From: CAZUZD01 sp964624465 | GTDB lineage: Bacteria > Planctomycetota > Planctomycetia > Isosphaerales > Isosphaeraceae | Length of the DNA: 64,000 nucleotides | Reading direction: 5' to 3' | NCBI GenBank assembly: GCA_964624465.1 | Contig: CAZUZD010000002.1 | Span: 1-64,000, forward strand | Shown here: positions 8,737 to 17,847 of the stretch, in pieces | Position numbering within the stretch: position 1 is the first letter of the stretch | Layout: each line of letters starts with the position of its first letter | Translations under genes and position numbers: made by a program | The notes under the pieces: model-generated | What the model was told of the DNA's origin: nothing | What the model saw: only the letters and a program-made list of their open reading frames with translations | Databases searched by the model: none

Positions 8737-8928
8737 GTGCCGATGGACCTCGAGAAGATCCTGACCCTCATCTCCATGATCATCGCGGGCCTGCTGACGG
8801 TGCTGTTCCTCAGCGACCTGGCGCTCGGGATCCCGTTCGACCGCCAGATCGTGCTGGACGTCCTGTTCCTGCTGGCCGGCGGGTTCATCCTCTGGCAGGG
8901 CTTCGAGACCTACCGCGAGCTATCCTGA
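8737..8928 (+). CDS. Small two-helix membrane protein
   Basis: A 61-63 residue protein, starting at GTG 8737 or ATG 8743 (MDLEKILTL); the two codons are six bases apart and cannot be separated by eye. Two hydrophobic helices are evident: about residues 8-30 (ILTLISMIIAGLLTVLFL) and 38-56 (IVLDVLFLLAGGFILW). There are few charged residues apart from a short acidic linker and the C-terminal ETYRELS. No function is recognised. It starts 240 bp after a BlaI-type repressor gene on the same strand and overlaps the 3' end of the convergent cobA-hemD gene by 9 bp. Hydrophobic pattern and correct initiation context make it likely real. Confidence 0.6.
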   Translation: MPMDLEKILTLISMIIAGLLTVLFLSDLALGIPFDRQIVLDVLFLLAGGFILWQGFETYRELS

Positions 8929-10476
8929 CCGGGACGACCCCGGCACCGCCGCGATGAGCGCGGCCAGCAGGCCGGGCCAGGTGAACTCCGTCGCCTCGGC
9001 CGCCACCGGCCAGCCGAGGCGGCGGATCGTCGCCGAGGTGACCGGGCTCAGGCTCGCCAGCCGGATCTCGCCCCGCCGGATCCGCTCGCGGCCGGCATCG
9101 GGCACGAGCGCGTGCAAGCGTGCGGCGATGGCGCTGCTGGTCACGGTGATCCAGTCCAGCGACCCCTCCTCGATCCGACGGCCGACCGCCTCGGGCAAGG
9201 CGACGGCGTCGGCATTGCGGTAGACCGCCACCTGCTCCACCTCGGCGATCGGCCCGAGCACGTCGCGGAGCAGCGTCCGGCCGCGATCGGCCCGCGCCAG
9301 CAGCACCCGGCGCCCCCGGACCAGGGGAGCCAGGGCCTCGGCCAGATCCTCCGATCGAAACGCCGACGGCACCAGGTCGGCGTTCAGCCGCGCCCGGGCC
9401 AGCTCCTGCGCGGTGGCCGGCCCGATGGCCGCCAGCCGGGTGTGGCCCAGGGCCCGCACGTCGCGTCCGACGGCCGGGAGCCGGTCGAGGAAGTGCCGCA
9501 CCCCGTTGGCGGAGGTGAAGACGACCCAGTCGAAGGCGTCGAGCCGTCGCAGGGCGTCGTCGAGCGGCGCGGGGTCGTCGAGCGGCAGGATATCGACCAT
9601 CGGCGCCCCGAGTGCCTCGGCCCCCAGGGCCTCCAGGTCGGAGGCGGCCGCCTCCAGCTCCGCCGCGGGACGGGTCACGACGATCCGCTGGCCGAACAGG
9701 GGCAACGCCTCGAACCAGGCCAGGGCCGGTCGGCGGGCGACCACCGCGCCCACGACGAGCAAGGCCGGCGGTCCGAGGCCGGCGGCCGCGACCCGATCAG
9801 GCAGATCGGCCAGCGTGCCGGTCACGGTGCGCTGGGCGGCCAGGGTGCCTGACTGGACGAGCGCCGCCGGGGTCGTGTCCGCGCGCCCCTGCTCGATCAG
9901 GTGCCGACAGAGCGCCGCCAACCGGGTCACCCCCATGTAGACGACCAGGGTCCCAGGGAACCGGGCCAGGGCCCCCCAGTCGACCCGGGAGTCGGGGTCG
10001 GACGGGTCGCCGTGGCCGGTCACCAGGGCCACTCCCGAGGCCGAGGCGCGATGGGTGACGGCCAGCCCGGCGTAGGCCGTGACGCCCAGCCCGGCAGTCA
10101 CCCCGGGGACCACCCGGAACGGCACGCCGGCGGCGGCCAGGGCCTCGACCTCCTCGCCGCCCCGCCCGAAGACGTACGGATCTCCCCCCTTGAGCCGGAC
10201 GACCCGTTTACCCTCGGCTCCGAGCCGCACCAACAACGCGTTGATCTCGTCCTGCGGCAGGATCGCATGGCCGGCCCGCTTGCCGACCGGATGCCGCTCG
10301 GCGGTGGGCGGAGCGAGGTCCAGGAGCCGCAGATTGGCCAGGTGGTCGTAGACGACCGCCTCGGCCTGCGCCAGGGCCTCGGCGCCCCGGCGGGTCAGGA
10401 GGCCGGGGTCACCGGGGCCGGCTCCGACGAGCGTGACGAGCCCCGGGCGGCGGGTTTCGGGGAGCGCAGGGGGCAT
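8920..10476 (-). CDS. Fused uroporphyrinogen-III C-methyltransferase / uroporphyrinogen-III synthase
   Basis: A 518-residue two-domain enzyme. Residues ~13-250 are a SUMT (CobA/CysG-type) methyltransferase with the SAM-binding start LVTLVGAGPGDPGLL, LKGGDPYVFGRGGEE (about 95-109) and the GLAVTHR segment. Residues ~260-510 are a HemD-type synthase starting LFGQRIVVTRP with DWVFTSANGV and a late WITVTSSA motif. The HemD half cyclises hydroxymethylbilane to uroporphyrinogen III and the CobA half methylates it to precorrin-2, so the protein commits tetrapyrrole to siroheme/cobalamin while also serving heme. This fusion is known in several phyla. It lies 63 bp downstream of tatC on the same strand. 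Confidence 0.95.
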   Translation of the reverse strand: MPPALPETRRPGLVTLVGAGPGDPGLLTRRGAEALAQAEAVVYDHLANLRLLDLAPPTAERHPVGKRAGHAILPQDEINALLVRLGAEGKRVVRLKGGDPYVFGRGGEEVEALAAAGVPFRVVPGVTAGLGVTAYAGLAVTHRASASGVALVTGHGDPSDPDSRVDWGALARFPGTLVVYMGVTRLAALCRHLIEQGRADTTPAALVQSGTLAAQRTVTGTLADLPDRVAAAGLGPPALLVVGAVVARRPALAWFEALPLFGQRIVVTRPAAELEAAASDLEALGAEALGAPMVDILPLDDPAPLDDALRRLDAFDWVVFTSANGVRHFLDRLPAVGRDVRALGHTRLAAIGPATAQELARARLNADLVPSAFRSEDLAEALAPLVRGRRVLLARADRGRTLLRDVLGPIAEVEQVAVYRNADAVALPEAVGRRIEEGSLDWITVTSSAIAARLHALVPDAGRERIRRGEIRLASLSPVTSATIRRLGWPVAAEATEFTWPGLLAALIAAVPGSSRSG

Positions 10477-10508
10477 CGGTCGGGCGTCCGGCGCAGGGGA
10501 ATGCGGAC

Positions 10509-10534
10509 CGGGCCGGGCGGGGCGGCCCGGCCCG
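10509..10534 (-). terminator. Hairpin between tatC and cobA-hemD
   Basis: A 9-bp GC stem (CGGGCCGGG pairing with CCCGGCCCG, 8-nt loop) starts six bases after the tatC stop on the minus strand. It lacks a T-run, so it may attenuate or pause transcription or be chance in GC-rich DNA. Confidence 0.3.
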
Positions 10535-10539
10535 ATCGA

Positions 10540-11580
10540 TCAGGTGGCCGCGGCCACGTCCTCGTCCTTGCGGGCCGGGATCAGGCGGATGCCCAGCTCG
10601 TAGAGGGCGTACATCGGGCCGGCCAGGAGCATCATGGTGAACGGATCGCCGGTCGGCGTGAGGGCGGCCGCACCGACGACGATCGCCAGCAGGGCCATCC
10701 GGCGCTTCTCGCGGTACGCCTCGACCGTGAAGATTCCGACCCGCTCCAGCAACAGCATCACCAGCGGCGTCTGGAAGCAGACTCCGAAGATCAGCGGCAG
10801 GATCGTGGCGAAGCTGATCCACTCGGAGATCTTGAGCATTGGCTCGATGTCCAGCCAGGCGTTGAAGTCGAGCAGGAACGCCAGGGTGAACGGCAGGACG
10901 TAGAAGAAACAGAGGAACACGCCGCCCAGGAACAGCATCACCGAGAACGGCAGGTACTTCATGAGGTACTGGCGCTCGTGGCGGTACAGCCCGGCCGCCA
11001 CGAAGGCCCAGAACTGGTAGAGCACCCAGGGGCTGGCCAGCACCAGGCCCGTCACGATGCAGACCAGGAACAGGACCATGAACGATTCCATCGGCGTGGT
11101 CGAGATCAGGGCACTGCGGCGCTCGGCCGTGAGGTTCACGGTCTTGATCCAGCTCGACTGCGAGTAGACCGTCTCCAGGGTGACGGTCTGGTCCTTGAGC
11201 GCCTCGGCCGGCGGGCGGTCGAGGGCGGGGAAGTAGCGGGAGACGGCGTCGACGAACTGGCCGGCAGGGACCTCGACGCGGAACGGCTCGGTCTTGGCCT
11301 GGGTGGCGTCGGCCTCCTGGGCCCGCCGCTGCGCCAGGTCGGCGTTGTAGCGGGTGAGGGCCTCCTTGGCCGGCTCCTGCATGCTCCGCATGACCCACTT
11401 GCCGAGGTAGAACCATTGGCCGCCGCCGATCGGGATCGGCACGCAGGTGATGAGCAGGCCGGCGAACAGGCCGATCAGCGCGAGGACCAGCCGGATCCGG
11501 AGCTCCTCGATGTGGTCGCCGAAGCTCATCGTCGGCATCGACTGCTCTTCGTGGAAGAGGTCGCGATCTGTGGGGTTCAT
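10540..11580 (-). CDS. tatC: Twin-arginine translocase subunit TatC with enlarged first periplasmic loop
   Basis: A 346-residue polytopic protein that binds twin-arginine signal peptides and forms the Tat receptor in the inner membrane. Conserved marks are FGDHIEELRIRL (residues 20-31, with the signal-peptide-contacting Glu) and WAFVAAGLYRHERQY (residues 191-205, the first cytoplasmic loop with the second key Glu). Six TM helices are visible, from about residues 30-48 and 166-186 onward. The loop between TM1 and TM2 spans about residues 49-165, far longer than the ~35 residues in E. coli TatC, and is largely charged/helical. The start at 11580 gives the standard N-terminus. Probably transcribed with cobA-hemD downstream. 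Confidence 0.95.
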   Translation of the reverse strand: MNPTDRDLFHEEQSMPTMSFGDHIEELRIRLVLALIGLFAGLLITCVPIPIGGGQWFYLGKWVMRSMQEPAKEALTRYNADLAQRRAQEADATQAKTEPFRVEVPAGQFVDAVSRYFPALDRPPAEALKDQTVTLETVYSQSSWIKTVNLTAERRSALISTTPMESFMVLFLVCIVTGLVLASPWVLYQFWAFVAAGLYRHERQYLMKYLPFSVMLFLGGVFLCFFYVLPFTLAFLLDFNAWLDIEPMLKISEWISFATILPLIFGVCFQTPLVMLLLERVGIFTVEAYREKRRMALLAIVVGAAALTPTGDPFTMMLLAGPMYALYELGIRLIPARKDEDVAAAT

Positions 11581-12017
11581 GGGGCTCGGAGCTCCGCCCT
11601 CGTGGCGAGGGGGTGGCGCAGGCCGACGCGATGGCGGCCGGGGTCGGATCCAGGTCCAGGCGGGAGGGAGTGCAAACGCAGAAGCGCACGACCGGTCCCG
11701 ACGGTCGCAGCCCTGGATCGGGACCGCCCTGAGCCTCACCGGGACGACTCGACGGGCGGCGCGTTGCTGGGGAGCAATGTACCACGGACGCTCCGGGGCA
11801 TTCCAGGATCGACCGCATCCAGGGCCCCGGGGGGCCCCCTCCCCGGACCGGCGCCGGACCCGCCCCGTCGCGTTTTGGCGGGCGGTGTTCGCCATAGACA
11901 GCCCGGGGCGGGTGGCGGTACAACGCTTTTTCTGCCGATCCGCACCAGGACCGCCACGGAATCGGCGGCCATGGTCGCGGCGCCGCCCAGGCGTGGTCAC
12001 CAGGGAAGGAGCCCCCG
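11581..12017. other. Divergent intergenic region tatC/manA
   Basis: 437 bp without a credible gene. It holds the candidate manA promoter at 11895-11924 and a strong ribosome-binding site (GGAAGGAG, about 12005-12012) before the manA ATG. For tatC only a lone -10-like TACATT near 11778 on the minus strand was seen. Short reading frames here are Pro/Arg-rich and not convincing. Confidence 0.6.
11895..11924 (+). promoter_or_regulatory. manA: Candidate manA promoter
   Basis: TAGACA (11895-11900, 5 of 6 to -35 consensus), 18-nt spacer, TACAAC (11919-11924, 4 of 6). It is followed by a short T-rich stretch and lies about 94 bp upstream of the ATG at 12018. Confidence 0.45.
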
Positions 12018-13073
12018 ATGCAACCGGCGCCCACCTCGTCGCTCTCCGGACGGCTCGCCTCCCGTCCCTCGGCCATGTTCCGGCCCGACTCCAGCGTGGA
12101 CACCATGCCGCCGCTGCGATTTGCCCCCATCTACAAACGGCTGATCTGGGGCGGCCGCCGCCTGGAATCGGTGCTCGGCCGCCACCTCGATCCCGGCTCC
12201 GACTATGCCGAGAGCTGGGAGCTGGCCGATCATCGCGACGACGTCAGTCGCGTCTGCGGCGGCCCGCTCGATGGCCGCTCCTTGCGCGATCTCATTCGCG
12301 AGGACTCCGGCCGATTGCTCGGGGCCGGCCTGGCACCCGGGGCCCAGTTCCCCCTGCTGGTGAAGTTCCTCGACGCGCACCAGAACCTCTCGGTCCAGGT
12401 GCACCCGCAGGACGCACTGGCCCGAGAGCTCTCCAACGACAACGGCAAGACCGAGGCGTGGGTGGTCGTGCACGCCGAGCCGGGCAGCCTGATCTACGCG
12501 GGCCTGCGCCCGGGGGTCACCCGTGAGCGGTTCACCGCGGCGCTGGCCGAGGGGACCGTCGAGCCGCTGCTGCACCGGTTCGAGGCCCAGAAGGGCGACT
12601 GCGTCTTCCTGCCGGCCGGCACCGTGCATGCCCTGGGCGCGGGGGTGATGGTCGCCGAGGTCCAGCAGATGTCCGACGCCACGTTCCGCATCGACGACTG
12701 GGGCCGCGTCGGGCCGGATGGCACGCCGCGCACCCTGCACATCCGCGAGGCCCTGGCGGCGATCGACTTCGAGGCGGGGCCTGTCGACCCGATCCGGACC
12801 GTGCCAATCTCCACCGGCGGCGGCGTCCGTGAGCGGCTCGTGCAGTGCCCCTACTTCTCGCTCGAACGGCTCACGCTCGCCGGCCCGAGCCGGCTCGGGC
12901 GCACCGACCGGTTCACGATCCTGATCGGGCTGGGTGGCTCGGCCCGGGTGTGCTCGGCGGGCGGCGAGCTGCCGATTGGCTTCGGCCAGACCCTGCTGCT
13001 GCCGGCCGACACCGGCTCGTGCGAGATCGTGCCCGACGGATCGGTCTGCCTGCTGAGCTGCTCCGTGCCCTGA
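12018..13073 (+). CDS. manA: Class I mannose-6-phosphate isomerase
   Basis: A 351-residue cupin-type zinc isomerase interconverting mannose-6-phosphate and fructose-6-phosphate. The metal ligands are visible: Gln127 and His129 in LSVQVHPQD, Glu146 in KTEAW and His204 in PAGTVHALG. The opening RLIWGGRRL and AESWELADH are typical of the short bacterial type. The ATG at 12018 is preferred because GGAAGGAG stands 6 bases upstream; the alternative ATG at 12105 gives a more conventional N-terminus (MPPLRFAPIYK) but lacks such a site. The ~29 extra residues are Ser/Pro-rich. It would feed sugar nucleotide synthesis or mannose use; neighbours give no further hint. Confidence 0.92.
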   Translation: MQPAPTSSLSGRLASRPSAMFRPDSSVDTMPPLRFAPIYKRLIWGGRRLESVLGRHLDPGSDYAESWELADHRDDVSRVCGGPLDGRSLRDLIREDSGRLLGAGLAPGAQFPLLVKFLDAHQNLSVQVHPQDALARELSNDNGKTEAWVVVHAEPGSLIYAGLRPGVTRERFTAALAEGTVEPLLHRFEAQKGDCVFLPAGTVHALGAGVMVAEVQQMSDATFRIDDWGRVGPDGTPRTLHIREALAAIDFEAGPVDPIRTVPISTGGGVRERLVQCPYFSLERLTLAGPSRLGRTDRFTILIGLGGSARVCSAGGELPIGFGQTLLLPADTGSCEIVPDGSVCLLSCSVP

Positions 13074-13163
13074 TCCGCGTCGCGGCCGACGCTCCGGCCC
13101 CCCCGCCGCCCGGCTGGAGGGGTCCCATCCCGAACCCGGTTTCCCCGATCAGGAGTCGATCGC

Positions 13164-14339
13164 ATGGCCGATGACCCGGCCACTCGGTCCGCATTCACCC
13201 CGCCCGTTGCCCGTTCGCAGCCGTGGGCCCGCGTCCTGCGAGGGCTGCGCGTCGCCTTCGACGGCCGGAAGCTGATCCTGGGCGCGCTGACGCTCGTGCT
13301 GCTGACCCTGGGCAGCCAGGCGATCGACCGCGCGTTCGGCCACCCGCCCCGGCCACCGGCCTGGGAGCTGGGCCCGACCCGTCCCTGGGAGACCGCTGCG
13401 CCCGTCGAGACGCTGACGTCCCTGGCCGGCGCCGTGGCCGCTCCCTGGCGGCTTCACACCGCCCCGTATCGGGCCCTGCTGGAGCCCGGCCAGGGCGCCT
13501 CGGCGGTTTGGCATACCCTCGTGTCCCTCCTCTGGGTGGTCCTGGTGGGGGCGATCACCGGCGGGGCCCTGGCCCGGATCGCGGTCCTGGACCTGGCGGG
13601 TGCCGGTCGGCTCGGGATCCTGGGCGCCCTGCGGTTCAGCCTCGGGCGCCTGCCGGCGCTGGTCAGCGCCCCGCTGAGCCCGCTGGCGGGCCTGGCCGTC
13701 TTCGGGGGCCTGAGCGCCCTGGTCGGGCTCTGCTACCGCCTGCCGGGGTCTGTCGGGCCCGTGCTGGGCGGGGCTCTCGGATTTCTGCCCCTGCTGGCGG
13801 GGTTGGTCATGGCCCTGATCACGCTCGGGCTGGCCGCCGGCTGGCCGCTGATGACGCTCACCGTCGCGGCCGAAGGCGAAGATGCCTTCGACGCGATCAG
13901 CCGCTCCTACAGCTACGTCTTCCAGCGCCCGCTGCGCACCATCCTCTCCGTGCTGCTGGCCTGGGCCGCCGGAATTGGCGGATACCTCTTCGCCCTGGGG
14001 TTCGCGCAGCTCACGATCGAGCTCACCCGCTGGGGGCTGGCCTGGGGCGGCGGCGAGGCCGCCCTGCGCGCCTGGCACGGGCACCTGCCCGGCGAACCCG
14101 TGCCGAGCGAGGCGATCGCCCCCCTACCCGGCGCCTGGCTCGGTCTGGTGGGCCTGCTCACGGCCGGCTGGCTGGTGAGTTACTTCTGGTCAGCCGCGGC
14201 CGCCATCTACCTGGACCTGCGCCAGGATGTCGACGGTGCGGAGCTGGAGGACGTGTACCGACCCGAGCACGACCGCGACACCTTCGACGGCCAGCCCGCC
14301 CCCTCGGGGGCGGCCGCCACGGTCACCACGCCCGGCTGA
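13164..14339 (+). CDS. Polytopic membrane protein of unknown function
   Basis: A 391-residue protein with about six to seven hydrophobic segments: near 39-50, 115-140, 165-190, 195-220, 265-290 and 325-355. Between the first two lies an extracytoplasmic stretch with many Pro and Trp (HPPRPPAWELGPTRPWE). The C-terminal ~40 residues are acidic and soluble (LDLRQDVDGAELEDVYRPE). The sequence FDAISRSYSYVFQRPLRT resembles a short conserved region in multi-helix membrane proteins of unknown function. It starts 8 bases after CAGGAG and follows manA by 90 bp, so co-transcription is possible. It ends 3 bp from the stop of the convergent amidohydrolase. No function assigned. Confidence 0.8.
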   Translation: MADDPATRSAFTPPVARSQPWARVLRGLRVAFDGRKLILGALTLVLLTLGSQAIDRAFGHPPRPPAWELGPTRPWETAAPVETLTSLAGAVAAPWRLHTAPYRALLEPGQGASAVWHTLVSLLWVVLVGAITGGALARIAVLDLAGAGRLGILGALRFSLGRLPALVSAPLSPLAGLAVFGGLSALVGLCYRLPGSVGPVLGGALGFLPLLAGLVMALITLGLAAGWPLMTLTVAAEGEDAFDAISRSYSYVFQRPLRTILSVLLAWAAGIGGYLFALGFAQLTIELTRWGLAWGGGEAALRAWHGHLPGEPVPSEAIAPLPGAWLGLVGLLTAGWLVSYFWSAAAAIYLDLRQDVDGAELEDVYRPEHDRDTFDGQPAPSGAAATVTTPG

Positions 14340-14342
14340 GGT

Positions 14343-15605
14343 TCACGTCCAGGCGTCCTGCCAGGGGCCATTGAGGAACCGGCCCTCGAAGGCGGTGGCC
14401 ACCACGGGCAGGCCCGAGTCGAGCACGAGCGAATACGGGTCGCTCGCCTCGCGGTCGGGCAGCGCGATCACCGCCAGGTCGGCCGACTTGCCGACCTTGA
14501 GGCTGCCGGTCACCGTCTCGGCCCGCAGCGCCCAGGCGCCGAACAGAGTCGCCATCGTCAGCAACAGCGGGCCGCCCAGGCTCGGGTCCTCGTGGTGCAG
14601 GGCGCGCATCTCGTCGAGCACGCTCAGGCTCGGCGCCGAGGCCAGGCTGTCGGTGCCCAGGCAGACGATCGCCCCGCGTTCCAGCAGCGCCCGGTACGGA
14701 TGCGGCCGGTGGCCGAAGCGGGCCCGGGTCCGGGGGCAGTAGGCGATGGCGACCCGCTGACCGGCGGCGGCGGCCGACGGCCGGAACTGCCAGTAATCGT
14801 CGGGCTCCAGATAGGTCCCGTGCGCCACCAGCCAGTCGGCGCGACGCAAGGGGCCCCGGCGGATGTACTCGGCCGACCGCGACCCGAGCGGCTCCCAGAC
14901 GCCATCCCAGGCGCCCAGCTCTTCGAGGAAGTCGCGGAGTCGGCCCGAGCCATCCGCCAGTAGCTCGGCCTCCTCGGGCAGTTCGGCCAGATGCGTGCAG
15001 AGCGGGACCCCGGCGGCGGTGGCCCGCTCGTAGACCCAGCCGGCCGTGGTGTAGGGGGCATGCGGGCTGAACCCGGGCCGCGCACAGCCGGCGACCATGG
15101 CCTCGGGCGTGATCTGGCCCAGCCACTCGAAGGCCGTGTGGGTCGTGTCCATCGCCCGCTCACGCTTCAGGCCGATCAGCTCGGCGAAGACGACCGCCCG
15201 CACGGGGGCCGCGGCGACCTGGGCCCAGCTCTGCCCGCCGGCGCTGATGTCGGCCACCAGGGTGGTGCCGGCCGCCAGACTCGCCTCCAGGTTCCGTGCG
15301 ATCGTCGAGGCGGCCCCGCCCGACGGCTGCTGACGGCGGTACGCGACCACCCGGCGCAGCCAGTCGATCTGGTCGATCCGGCCGGCCGGCAGGTCCGGGA
15401 TCGCGTCGAGGTCCAGGTGGGTGTGAGCGTTCACGAAGCCAGGCACGATGGCGACGTTGCCCAGGTCCACGTCCGCGCTGCGGTCGACCGCCCGATGAAG
15501 GCCGCCGATCCGGCCGTCCTCGACGACCAGCACGCCGTCGGCGATCGGTTCACCCTCGACCGGGAAGATCCAGCGTGCCCGGAACGTCCTCGTGCCCTGC
15601 TGCAT
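14343..15605 (-). CDS. Amidohydrolase family protein (TrzN/SsnA/guanine-deaminase-like)
   Basis: A 420-residue metal-dependent hydrolase of the cyclic-amidohydrolase superfamily. An N-terminal beta domain is followed by VNAHTHLDL (His61, His63 as first metal ligands), GFSPHAPYT and LCTHLAE with further His ligands, and LGTDSLAS with the catalytic Asp; a C-terminal strand KVGKSADLAVI completes the composite domain. Relatives deaminate or dechlorinate aromatic N-heterocycles (guanine, adenosine analogues, s-triazines); the substrate cannot be read here. The start at 15605 (MQQGTRTFRARWIF) fits the family. It lies 40 bp downstream of the ABC permease/CPBP gene on the same strand and may be part of that operon. 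Confidence 0.85.
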   Translation of the reverse strand: MQQGTRTFRARWIFPVEGEPIADGVLVVEDGRIGGLHRAVDRSADVDLGNVAIVPGFVNAHTHLDLDAIPDLPAGRIDQIDWLRRVVAYRRQQPSGGAASTIARNLEASLAAGTTLVADISAGGQSWAQVAAAPVRAVVFAELIGLKRERAMDTTHTAFEWLGQITPEAMVAGCARPGFSPHAPYTTAGWVYERATAAGVPLCTHLAELPEEAELLADGSGRLRDFLEELGAWDGVWEPLGSRSAEYIRRGPLRRADWLVAHGTYLEPDDYWQFRPSAAAAGQRVAIAYCPRTRARFGHRPHPYRALLERGAIVCLGTDSLASAPSLSVLDEMRALHHEDPSLGGPLLLTMATLFGAWALRAETVTGSLKVGKSADLAVIALPDREASDPYSLVLDSGLPVVATAFEGRFLNGPWQDAWT

Positions 15606-15645
15606 CCCAGTCCCCCACCTGCTGCAAGGCCACCATCCGGACCAC

Positions 15646-17847
15646 TCAGGCTGGCCGATCCGCCTCCCGGGAGGGTTCGGCTTCAGACCTCGACGAGCCA
15701 CTCCGCACCAGCCAGACGAGCAGTGCGGCCGTCGCCAGGCCGCCCGCGATCACCCAGTACCCATGGTAGAGGGTTCGCGCCGGGTCGCGATACAGGGCCC
15801 TCGCCAGGGGGCGCCAGGCGTCCTCCGTGGCGATCGTCCCTGACAGCACCGCCAGCGCGTTGTTCAGGAAGTGGAACACGATCCCCGGCAGCAGGCTCCG
15901 GCTCAGCACCGCGAGCAGGCCGAGGACCAGCCCGAGCAGGGTGGCGTTGAACAGCTGCTGGAACAGGGACAGCAAGACGTGCATGAACCCGAACAGCAGG
16001 GCCGACTGGACGATCGCCGACCACCGCCGCCCGCCGCGCACCAGGCCGCTGAGGATGAACCCCCGGAATGCCACCTCCTCACAGATCGCCGGCGCCAGCG
16101 CCAGCAGCAGGATGGCCGTCCCCAGGTCGGGGATCAGGGCCTGCAACCCCTCGAGCACCGAGCGGATCGCCTCCGGCGTCGGGAACAGGGCCTCGACCCC
16201 CCGGCGCAGCTCGGCCACCAGCGGGTTGATCGTGATCGCCAGGGCGGCACCGGCGACCAGGAACCGGGGGGCGGCGGGGGCCAGCCGCAAAGTCCGCACC
16301 GGGTGCGTGGTGAGGGCCAGCGCCAGCAGGACGGGCGGCGTCAGCACCACGCCGACCTGGAGCACGAGCAGTCCCCAGGCGGACATGCCCATCAGGGGCA
16401 TCAGGTACCAGGCGGCGACGAGCATCAGGGCGAAGCAGAGCAGCGATTGACCGGGCGACGGCAAGGACTGGCGGTCCCGGATCACGTGCCGGACCCAGCC
16501 GGCCAGGTCGAACCGCTCCGACTCGCGGAACAGCACCGACTCGCTCCGGAACTGCTCCACCGCCCATCGCAGCGCCAGCCAGGCGTACAGGCCCAGCGGC
16601 AACAGCACCGGCAGGGCGAAGGCCCGCGCCGTGGCGTAGTCGCCCAGCATCAGGGTCTTGAGCAGCAGACCCAGCCCGGTGATCGGGATCAGCGAGGTGA
16701 ACGGCGTCAGCACGATTCCGGGCGCGATGGTCAGGAAGACCAGCGGGATGGCGACCAGGTACATCGGCGTCATGTAGTACTGGCCCTCCTTCATGCTCCG
16801 GGCCATCACCGCCAGGGCCAGGCAGAGGGCGCTGAAGAACGCGGCCAGGGGCAGCAGCAGCACGACCATCCAGAGCAGCGAGCTGATCGACGGCGGCGCC
16901 AGCACGGCCGCCGCCGAGGCCGCGCGTCGTGCCGGGTCGGCCACGCCCCGCAGGCCGCGCGTGAGCTGCAATCCGGTCAGGGCCATGCTCGCCAGGTTCA
17001 GGAGCGCGGTGACCATGCTGACGACCAGGACCGTCAGGAACTTGCCCGCGACGATCTCCCCGCGGGTGGCCGGGCTGATGAGCAGGGTTTCCATCGTGCC
17101 ACGCTCCTTCTCGCCGGCACACAGGTCGACGGCCGGATAGAAGGCACCCGTGAGGGCCATCATCACCAGCAGGAACGGGAACACCCGGGCCCAGACCGAG
17201 CCACCCGACTCGGCCACGGTGGCCACGTCCTTGGCCTCAGCACGCACCGGCTCCGTGTACCCCTCCGGCTTCCCCTCGTCCTGCCGGCGCTGCTCGACGA
17301 TCAGCTCGCGCCAGCGCTCCAGCAGGCGGTCCACCCGGAGGAAGGTGACCTGGCTCTTCTCGTCGGCACTGTTGTAGTAGATCGGGATCTGGGACCGGCC
17401 CAGGTCGCGGAGCCGGGTCCCCAGGTCGGCGGGGATCTCGACCACCGCATCGGCCCGGCCCTGGCGGAGGAGTTCGCGACGTGCCCCGGGGTCGCTCCAC
17501 TCCGAACCCTCCGGTACCCGGACGACCTTCAGGCGGGCGGCGTCGCCGGGGCCGTCGAACAGCAGCGGATTGAACGCCTCGCCCGAGGGGTCGAGCAGCC
17601 CCAGCGGGCCGGCCGCAATCGGGCCGTCGCCGGCCTGAGCCGCCGCTGGCCCGTCGAGGTGGCTGGCGCCCAGGAGCACGACCGTGCGGGTCTGCTCCTG
17701 GAACACCTCGGCGTACTTCGACATGCTGATGCCCAGGATCGGGTACAGCAGCAGCGGCAGCACGAAGATCATGAACAGGGTCCGGCGGTCGCGGACCTGG
17801 TCGCGGATCTCCCGGCCGAAGATGGTGCGGACGTTGGACCAGCGCAT
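15646..17847 (-). CDS. ABC-2 type permease fused to a CPBP intramembrane metalloprotease
   Basis: A 733-residue membrane protein with two modules. Residues ~1-410 are a NatB-type ABC-2 permease: TM1 near 24-38, a large extracytoplasmic domain (~40-225) and a helix bundle with KERGTMETLLISPATR (the coupling region). Residues ~470-730 are a CPBP (Abi/Rce1-like) protease core with EEVAFRGFIL near residue 589, FGFMHVLLS and FHFLNNALA, supplying the Glu, Arg and His residues used by this glutamic/metallo membrane protease family. It is translationally coupled to the ATPase gene upstream: the stop and start overlap by one base (TGATG). The transporter may export Na+, a lipid or a peptide that the protease trims; this is inference. 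Confidence 0.9.
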   Translation of the reverse strand: MRWSNVRTIFGREIRDQVRDRRTLFMIFVLPLLLYPILGISMSKYAEVFQEQTRTVVLLGASHLDGPAAAQAGDGPIAAGPLGLLDPSGEAFNPLLFDGPGDAARLKVVRVPEGSEWSDPGARRELLRQGRADAVVEIPADLGTRLRDLGRSQIPIYYNSADEKSQVTFLRVDRLLERWRELIVEQRRQDEGKPEGYTEPVRAEAKDVATVAESGGSVWARVFPFLLVMMALTGAFYPAVDLCAGEKERGTMETLLISPATRGEIVAGKFLTVLVVSMVTALLNLASMALTGLQLTRGLRGVADPARRAASAAAVLAPPSISSLLWMVVLLLPLAAFFSALCLALAVMARSMKEGQYYMTPMYLVAIPLVFLTIAPGIVLTPFTSLIPITGLGLLLKTLMLGDYATARAFALPVLLPLGLYAWLALRWAVEQFRSESVLFRESERFDLAGWVRHVIRDRQSLPSPGQSLLCFALMLVAAWYLMPLMGMSAWGLLVLQVGVVLTPPVLLALALTTHPVRTLRLAPAAPRFLVAGAALAITINPLVAELRRGVEALFPTPEAIRSVLEGLQALIPDLGTAILLLALAPAICEEVAFRGFILSGLVRGGRRWSAIVQSALLFGFMHVLLSLFQQLFNATLLGLVLGLLAVLSRSLLPGIVFHFLNNALAVLSGTIATEDAWRPLARALYRDPARTLYHGYWVIAGGLATAALLVWLVRSGSSRSEAEPSREADRPA

